The notes below the pieces were generated by a model. The model made no database searches and was not told the DNA's origin. It was given only the letters and a program-made list of their open reading frames with translations. DNA of 64,000 bases from Vibrio nereis NBRC 15637 (GTDB lineage Bacteria; Pseudomonadota; Gammaproteobacteria; Enterobacterales; Vibrionaceae): the NCBI RefSeq assembly GCF_001591105.1, contig NZ_BCUD01000003.1, positions 124,001 to 188,000 of the forward strand, given 5' to 3'. The position numbers were made by a program, and so were the translations under genes. Positions 58,971 to 64,000 of the stretch are shown in pieces. The first letter of the stretch is position 1; every line of letters begins with the position of its first letter.

Positions 58971-61316
58971 TTATTGGGTTAGCTCTAATCGGATCAGAAC
59001 TTCTTCGGTGATATCGATTAACTCACCGTAGCCCACAATCCCCATGATCTCATTTTCCAAGGTACGCGCTTTCGGCATGCTAATTTGACTGAGTTCCTCA
59101 AGGTCTTTCTGCATTAAGTTTGTCATCGCGTTGAACACAGGCGCACTTGAAATTCTTAAAGCATAGAACTCACCCATCGATTGCGCTTTCTTGATAAAAG
59201 CGATGCGCTCTTTGACACTACGGAACTCGCTGCTTAATTTGGACTCTATCGATTGAATTCGATTACCAAACCTCATTGCCGTCAAATACAGCTCATGGTA
59301 TTGAGGCTGCGCTCCATCTATACGTTTCATCGGCTGGGCTAATAGCGTGTTAGTGCGCCCTTTATAAATGGGTTCTAGCGAGTAGTTTTGACCGTTCCCC
59401 AACTTGGCGAGTAGAGCCACATGGGGAGGTAGTGGGTAATTGATACCAATAACTCGCGGTCTTAGGTTCGCGCCTTTCTTTTCGATGTAGACCGGGGTGC
59501 ACACAATCTTGTCGAGAAGAATGTCGTGCAGGCCTTCGAGTAGTTTATTACTTGGTAACAGCTCTTTCTTCGCTACCAGCTTTTCTTGGTTATGGCTTAT
59601 CAAGCGGCCAAAAAATGCAATGGTGCGCAGTGTATAGCTTTCTTCCACAATGGCGAGCTGGATATTTTTCCCGTTTGGGCTCACGCGTACAACTTTGTAC
59701 GGCACTGCATCCAACAAGACTTTCTTATCGTACTGCTGCAGCTCTTTGTAATTGAGCTCGCAAGCATCGCCCGCTTTTAGCGAGCTAGACTCAGAAAGAA
59801 GAATACTGACACCATGCTGAGATAAGTCCACAGTGTGTCCAGTCAAGGTTTGATGCGTGTCTGTAGAGAGCGAAATGGGGGAAGAAAACTGGTATCTGGG
59901 CTCTTTACGACGTGATTTTGCATCAAAATAAAGACAGGTCGGATTGTATTGGGGATTCCTGTCGTGTTTGAATCCGTTGAGCTCGCTACTTGCTAGCCTA
60001 GGTTTGTCGGTCAGTAAGTAGTCTGGGCTGCTTGTATCATCGCCAATCTCTTGCAAGATGCCGCAATGTGTTAAGGCATTCGGATCGACATTGAGCTCGG
60101 TTGAGTGATGAGATAGCTCTTCTTTTTCTTCTTTCGATAGTTCAAAGACAGAGAGTCGGAATGCTTTCCAACTCTTTCTTTTGGCGCCGATATGCCAGAA
60201 TAACTGACGAGTTTCGCGTGTCGCTTCAGGCATCATCATCGAGAAAAAATGGATTTTGCTTTGATGCTCATGGGTAAATGAGTAAAGAACATTATTACTG
60301 CCCCGCATTCCAGGGGTAGTGAGATGAGACATCCGCTGCGAATTGAAAAGGTTACTTAATGTTTGTTGGTTTCGCTCGTCTTGCCAGTATTGCCAAATCG
60401 GCTGGTTATGTTCCGTCATCAACACAAGCTTGAGTTCGCTGCCACTAAAAAAGACAGGTAAACAGTTGGTGTGTTTTAAGTAAGTGTGCTCATACCCGCG
60501 GGTGCGTGCGCGAAGTATCTTGTCCTGATTATCATGCTTGGCTCTTTGGTTATCGCTTTTCAGGCATTGTTCTATAACCTCGGCCAGCGTATCGCTGTCA
60601 TCCACTTTTACTAAGCGTACATATTTAACGGCATCTGTTTCATATGACTCTTCTATTCCCACAATTCGGTAAGGGATTGGGCTAAGGATGCCCTCTATAT
60701 CGCTCGACTTTGCCAGTTCAACAAAACGAACTTTGATGACTTCCCCTAATTTGTAGTTGAAGGCTGCCGGCACTTTGAATTTGGCGCCCGAGGGCGATAA
60801 GTCAACGGTGACTGCATGGACAAGGTGCCCGTTTGACAATTTAAATTCGATTTGAGATGAGATTTTAAAACGGTTTTCTTTACGTTTGAGATCGTAACCG
60901 AGGTTAATCGCTTCAACTTCAAGGGGATGAGAGTCTTCATTTTTGGTGTTATTTAATGACACCCCTTTTTGTTTCATTACGCGGAAGTTATTGTGAGTAT
61001 TGCAAAGCGCCTCCCAGACACCTTCTGTATAGCCACCAAACTTATGCGTATTTTTATGGTAAGCATTAAACGCAACATCATCGAGCCAGTGCTTTCTCCC
61101 ATCCAGCTCATACTCCCGGCATTCACCCTGCACACGGCCCCTTAAGTCGACACTTTTTGTGCACGGCGCCATAACACGATTGAGTTCCATCTTAACCAAT
61201 AGCTTTACCGAAGGGGCTTCACCTTTCGTCATCTGGTTGAGTAGGACATCGAAATCGCTCGAGTGATAGGCGGGAATAAGCCTTTCTGCTAATGAGAGAA
61301 TTTCTGATTGCTGCAT
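58971..61316 (-). CDS. plzC: Large protein with two PilZ (c-di-GMP-binding) domains, PlzC-like
   Basis: The position between serB and radA and the content match V. cholerae PlzC, a c-di-GMP receptor affecting motility and virulence traits. From ATG 61316 the product is 781 aa. Two complete PilZ signatures are present: RKENR (145-149) with DLSPSG (172-177), and RKEPR (470-474) with DLSQHG (497-502), so both RxxxR and D/NxSxxG halves are intact. The other roughly 500 residues are not assigned. A GTG at 61424 would add 36 residues (817 aa); neither start has a strong ribosome-binding site. No membrane segment is seen, so it is cytoplasmic. Confidence 0.85.
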   Translation of the reverse strand: MQQSEILSLAERLIPAYHSSDFDVLLNQMTKGEAPSVKLLVKMELNRVMAPCTKSVDLRGRVQGECREYELDGRKHWLDDVAFNAYHKNTHKFGGYTEGVWEALCNTHNNFRVMKQKGVSLNNTKNEDSHPLEVEAINLGYDLKRKENRFKISSQIEFKLSNGHLVHAVTVDLSPSGAKFKVPAAFNYKLGEVIKVRFVELAKSSDIEGILSPIPYRIVGIEESYETDAVKYVRLVKVDDSDTLAEVIEQCLKSDNQRAKHDNQDKILRARTRGYEHTYLKHTNCLPVFFSGSELKLVLMTEHNQPIWQYWQDERNQQTLSNLFNSQRMSHLTTPGMRGSNNVLYSFTHEHQSKIHFFSMMMPEATRETRQLFWHIGAKRKSWKAFRLSVFELSKEEKEELSHHSTELNVDPNALTHCGILQEIGDDTSSPDYLLTDKPRLASSELNGFKHDRNPQYNPTCLYFDAKSRRKEPRYQFSSPISLSTDTHQTLTGHTVDLSQHGVSILLSESSSLKAGDACELNYKELQQYDKKVLLDAVPYKVVRVSPNGKNIQLAIVEESYTLRTIAFFGRLISHNQEKLVAKKELLPSNKLLEGLHDILLDKIVCTPVYIEKKGANLRPRVIGINYPLPPHVALLAKLGNGQNYSLEPIYKGRTNTLLAQPMKRIDGAQPQYHELYLTAMRFGNRIQSIESKLSSEFRSVKERIAFIKKAQSMGEFYALRISSAPVFNAMTNLMQKDLEELSQISMPKARTLENEIMGIVGYGELIDITEEVLIRLELTQ

Positions 61317-61588
61317 AAGGGGTGTTTTAATGCTCCATGCTGGATTAGTACCTAAGTAACTTCTTCCTTTGTACCCTGCGCCAGTATTTTTCAGCGTTAA
61401 GCTGATCGCAAATTTGGTTTTCACATTGTCCCGAAATTATATCTGAGACAAGGTTTTTAGTACGGCATCTTGAAGTTACACGGATATATCGACCTTGATA
61501 TTAAGATCTTTAGTGATATGTTACGGCGAATCAAGCAAAATTAGGCGCAAAGCAATATCCAACTTCACAATTTATAACTTGAGGCGAC

Positions 61589-62968
61589 ATGGCAAAAGCG
61601 AAAACAGCATATGTGTGTAACGACTGTGGGGCAGACTTTCCAAGATGGCAGGGGCAATGTAATGCCTGTGGTTCGTGGAATACCATCAGTGAAGTTCGAT
61701 TAGCAGCTTCTCCTGCGGCGGCGAGGAATGAACGTTTATCAGGTTATGCGGGTAACAGTGGTGAAACAACCGTTCAAACATTAGCAGAAATTGATCTTCA
61801 GGAAGTGCCTCGTTTTACCAGCGGCTTCAAAGAATTTGATCGCGTTTTGGGTGGCGGTGTTGTGCCTGGGGCAGCCATACTGATCGGTGGTAACCCAGGT
61901 GCGGGTAAGTCGACATTGTTGCTGCAAACCATGTGCTTGCTCGCATCTCAAATGCCAACACTGTACGTGACGGGTGAGGAGTCGTTACAGCAAGTTGCCA
62001 TGCGTGCCTCCCGCCTTGGTTTGCCAAAAGACAACCTGAAAATGTTGTCTGAAACCAATGTCGATCGTATTTGTCAGATTGCTGAGAAAGAGCAACCCAA
62101 GATCATGGTGATCGACTCGATCCAGGTTATGCATGTGGCTGACGTGCAATCGTCACCGGGCAGTGTGGCGCAAGTGAGAGAGTCTGCGACGGCTTTAACG
62201 CGATATGCTAAGCAGAATAATGTCTCTGTATTTATTGTCGGTCACGTGACGAAAGACGGCACGTTGGCCGGTCCGAAAGTGTTGGAGCATATCATTGACT
62301 GTTCGGTGTTGATTGATGGTGGCTCTGATAGTCGATTCCGTACTTTACGTAGTCATAAAAACCGTTTTGGTGCAGTGAATGAGCTGGGCGTGTTTGCTAT
62401 GACAGGACAGGGGATGAAAGAGGTGAGTAACCCTTCGGCGATCTTTTTATCTCGCGGAGAAGAAGAAACCTCGGGCAGTTCGGTCATGGTCGTATGGGAA
62501 GGGACACGCCCGCTACTTGTTGAAATTCAGGCGCTGGTGGACTACTCCCAACTGGCAAACCCACGCCGCGTGGCAGTGGGGTTAGAGCAGAACCGTTTGT
62601 CGTTGCTTTTGGCGGTATTACATAAACACGGCGGGCTACAAATGGCCGACCAAGATGTGTTCGTCAACGTCGTTGGTGGTGTGAAAGTAACGGAGACCAG
62701 TGCTGATTTGGCGTTGGTGATGGCGCTGCTGTCGAGCTTTAGAGACAGACCATTACCCAAAGATGTGGTGGTATTTGGTGAGGTTGGCTTAGCCGGAGAA
62801 ATTCGCCCGGTGCCGAGTGGTCAAGAGCGTTTAAACGAGGCATTTAAGCACGGCTTTAAGAAGGCAATCGTCCCTGCGGCGAATATGCCAAAAGGCGGGA
62901 TCCCTGGGATGCAGATCCACGGTGTGAAGAAACTGTCTGAAGCAATCGAAGCGTTTGATGAGCTGTAA
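61589..62968 (+). CDS. radA: DNA repair protein RadA (Sms)
   Basis: RadA is a RecA-like hexameric helicase that processes recombination intermediates. The 459-aa protein has an N-terminal zinc finger (CNDCGADFPRWQGQCNACG, cysteines at about 10, 13, 27 and 30), Walker A GGNPGAGKST near 95, the RadA-specific KNRFG motif near 252, and a C-terminal Lon-protease-like domain (about 300-459) without the catalytic serine/lysine activity. A TTGAGGCGAC ribosome-binding site precedes the ATG. Next to serB as in E. coli. Confidence 0.96.
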   Translation: MAKAKTAYVCNDCGADFPRWQGQCNACGSWNTISEVRLAASPAAARNERLSGYAGNSGETTVQTLAEIDLQEVPRFTSGFKEFDRVLGGGVVPGAAILIGGNPGAGKSTLLLQTMCLLASQMPTLYVTGEESLQQVAMRASRLGLPKDNLKMLSETNVDRICQIAEKEQPKIMVIDSIQVMHVADVQSSPGSVAQVRESATALTRYAKQNNVSVFIVGHVTKDGTLAGPKVLEHIIDCSVLIDGGSDSRFRTLRSHKNRFGAVNELGVFAMTGQGMKEVSNPSAIFLSRGEEETSGSSVMVVWEGTRPLLVEIQALVDYSQLANPRRVAVGLEQNRLSLLLAVLHKHGGLQMADQDVFVNVVGGVKVTETSADLALVMALLSSFRDRPLPKDVVVFGEVGLAGEIRPVPSGQERLNEAFKHGFKKAIVPAANMPKGGIPGMQIHGVKKLSEAIEAFDEL

Positions 62969-62981
62969 CCAGTACATATAA

Positions 62982-63010
62982 AAGAAGCGAGCCCAAGTGG
63001 CTCGCTTCTT
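62982..63010 (+). terminator. Bidirectional hairpin radA/csdA
   Basis: A perfect 12-bp stem AAGAAGCGAGCC / GGCTCGCTTCTT around CAAGT lies midway between the convergent radA and cysteine desulfurase genes. The T runs are short on both strands. Confidence 0.7.
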
Positions 63011-63030
63011 ATATTTAGGAGCAACAAGAT

Positions 63031-64000
63031 TTAGAGCATATCGACTGCTTTTTCGACGGCTTGGATCAGGCGATCGACATCTTCAGCTGTGTTATAGATA
63101 GCGAAAGAAGCTCTTATGGTTCCTTTCACATTTAATGCGTCCATTAACGGGTGCGCACAGTGATGTCCAGCTCTAACCGCAACGCCCTGCTGATCAAGCA
63201 GTGTCGCGATATCTTGATGGTGGACGCCTTCAATAATGAAAGAGAGCACCGATGCATCTTTTTGATAGCCGAGAACTTGAACGCCTTCAATCTGACTGAG
63301 TCGAGTATAGGTATTGTGGACAAGCGAATGAATATGTTGTTCTACTTCCTGTTGCTCAAAAGAGCGATACCAGTTAATCGCGGTTTCGAGTGCAATGGCA
63401 CCCGCCACATTTGGCGTGCCAGCCTCAAATTTCCCCGGTAGTTCACTGTAGGTGGTCCCAGAAAAAGAAACCCTTTCGACCATCTTGCCACCGCCATGCC
63501 AAGGCGGCATCGATTCCAGTAACGCTAGCTTGCCATATAGCACACCAATTCCAGCCGGCGCGTATAATTTATGCCCTGAAAAGACGTAAAAGTCGGCGCC
63601 TAATGCGCTGACGTTTACTGGCTCATGCACAATACCCTGTGCGCCATCCACAACCACTACAGCTCCCGCTTGGTGAGACCGTTCAATAATACGTTCGATA
63701 GGCTGACGCGTTCCAGTCACGTTGGTGATGTGGGCCACCGCGACAATTTTCGTTTTACTTGGGAGCAACGTGTCAAACGCAGATAGGTCAAGTTGGCAAT
63801 CTACAGTCATTGGGATCTTTACGACTTTTGCGCCCGTTTGCTCTGCGACAATTTGCCATGGAACAATATTCGCGTGGTGTTCCATCTCGCCGACAAGAAT
63901 CTCATCACCCGGTTGTAAGGTGCTGCGCGCGTAAGTTTGCGCGATCAGGTTGAGTGCTTCAGTGGCACCTCGAGTCCAAATGATTTCTTTACTTGATTTT
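63031..64000 (-). CDS. csdA: Cysteine desulfurase, CsdA/SufS type (5' partial)
   Basis: A PLP enzyme that takes sulfur from cysteine to form a persulfide for iron-sulfur or other sulfur acceptors. About 323 C-terminal residues are in the window; the N-terminus lies beyond base 64000. Visible features are the PLP-aspartate segment VVVDGAQGI, the Schiff-base lysine in FSGHKLYAP, GGGKMVERVSF, EAGTPNVAGAIALE and the active-site cysteine in AGHHCAHPLMD. These match group II desulfurases; the wording around GGGKM and EAGTPNVAG is closer to CsdA than to SufS. csdE should follow elsewhere. Confidence 0.85.
   Translation of the reverse strand, partial: KSSKEIIWTRGATEALNLIAQTYARSTLQPGDEILVGEMEHHANIVPWQIVAEQTGAKVVKIPMTVDCQLDLSAFDTLLPSKTKIVAVAHITNVTGTRQPIERIIERSHQAGAVVVVDGAQGIVHEPVNVSALGADFYVFSGHKLYAPAGIGVLYGKLALLESMPPWHGGGKMVERVSFSGTTYSELPGKFEAGTPNVAGAIALETAINWYRSFEQQEVEQHIHSLVHNTYTRLSQIEGVQVLGYQKDASVLSFIIEGVHHQDIATLLDQQGVAVRAGHHCAHPLMDALNVKGTIRASFAIYNTAEDVDRLIQAVEKAVDML

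Overview
The window reads as one contiguous stretch of a Vibrionaceae (most likely Vibrio) chromosome. This rests on gene order: rplM-rpsI followed by petABC and then sspAB; rnpB directly before the dcw cluster; lpxC-dciA-secA; serB, a large two-PilZ-domain protein resembling V. cholerae PlzC, then radA; and a deoCABD cluster near a NupC-type transporter. Nearly everything is housekeeping. I see no insertion sequence, prophage, integron, tRNA, CRISPR array or broken gene. The species cannot be fixed from sequence reading alone.

Layout. 1-5 kb: 3' end of parC, periplasmic proteases DegS and DegQ, the division/envelope protein ZapG (YhcB), and the ATPase ZapE. 5-10 kb: rplM-rpsI, the cytochrome bc1 operon petABC, then sspA-sspB. 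10-13.4 kb (minus strand): dolP, diaA, yraN, lpoA. 13.4-14.9 kb: rsmI and RNase P RNA. 15-31.5 kb: an uninterrupted dcw cluster, rsmH-ftsL-ftsI-murE-murF-mraY-murD-ftsW-murG-murC-ftsQ-ftsA-ftsZ-lpxC, with many start/stop overlaps and a good promoter in the murC-ftsQ gap. 31.5-36.5 kb: dciA, secA, mutT, dapB. 36.5-41.4 kb: carAB behind a promoter and a tandem ArgR operator. 41.5-46.7 kb is the most heterogeneous part: a TSUP exporter and a LysR regulator whose 3' ends overlap, anaerobic grcA with FNR-type sites, a base-excision-repair pair (nfo, ung) flanking a 39-codon ORF, a hemerythrin-like protein and a DUF3545 protein. 47-52.6 kb: an AGCS amino-acid/sodium symporter, yaaA, a 45-aa ORF fused by TAATG to a TatD-family hydrolase, a nucleoside transporter and a XapX protein. 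52.9-57.2 kb: deoC-deoA-deoB-deoD. 57.2-64 kb: smp, serB, the PilZ protein, radA and the 3' part of a CsdA-type cysteine desulfurase.

How the genes work together. The dcw block makes the peptidoglycan precursor and the divisome that uses it; LpoA, ZapE, ZapG and DapB (meso-DAP supply) feed the same process. NupC imports nucleosides and the deo enzymes degrade them to sugar phosphates and bases. Nfo and Ung are successive steps of uracil repair. PetABC is the respiratory quinol:cytochrome c step.

No new multi-gene system was found. The less explained signals are regulatory: a stem that would bury the ung ribosome-binding site, a 28-bp perfect palindrome between grcA and nfo, a terminator lying between the sspA promoter and sspA, a 16-bp palindrome just before secA, structured leaders before the AGCS and XapX genes, a terminator-like hairpin inside the deo operon, and two plausible small ORFs.
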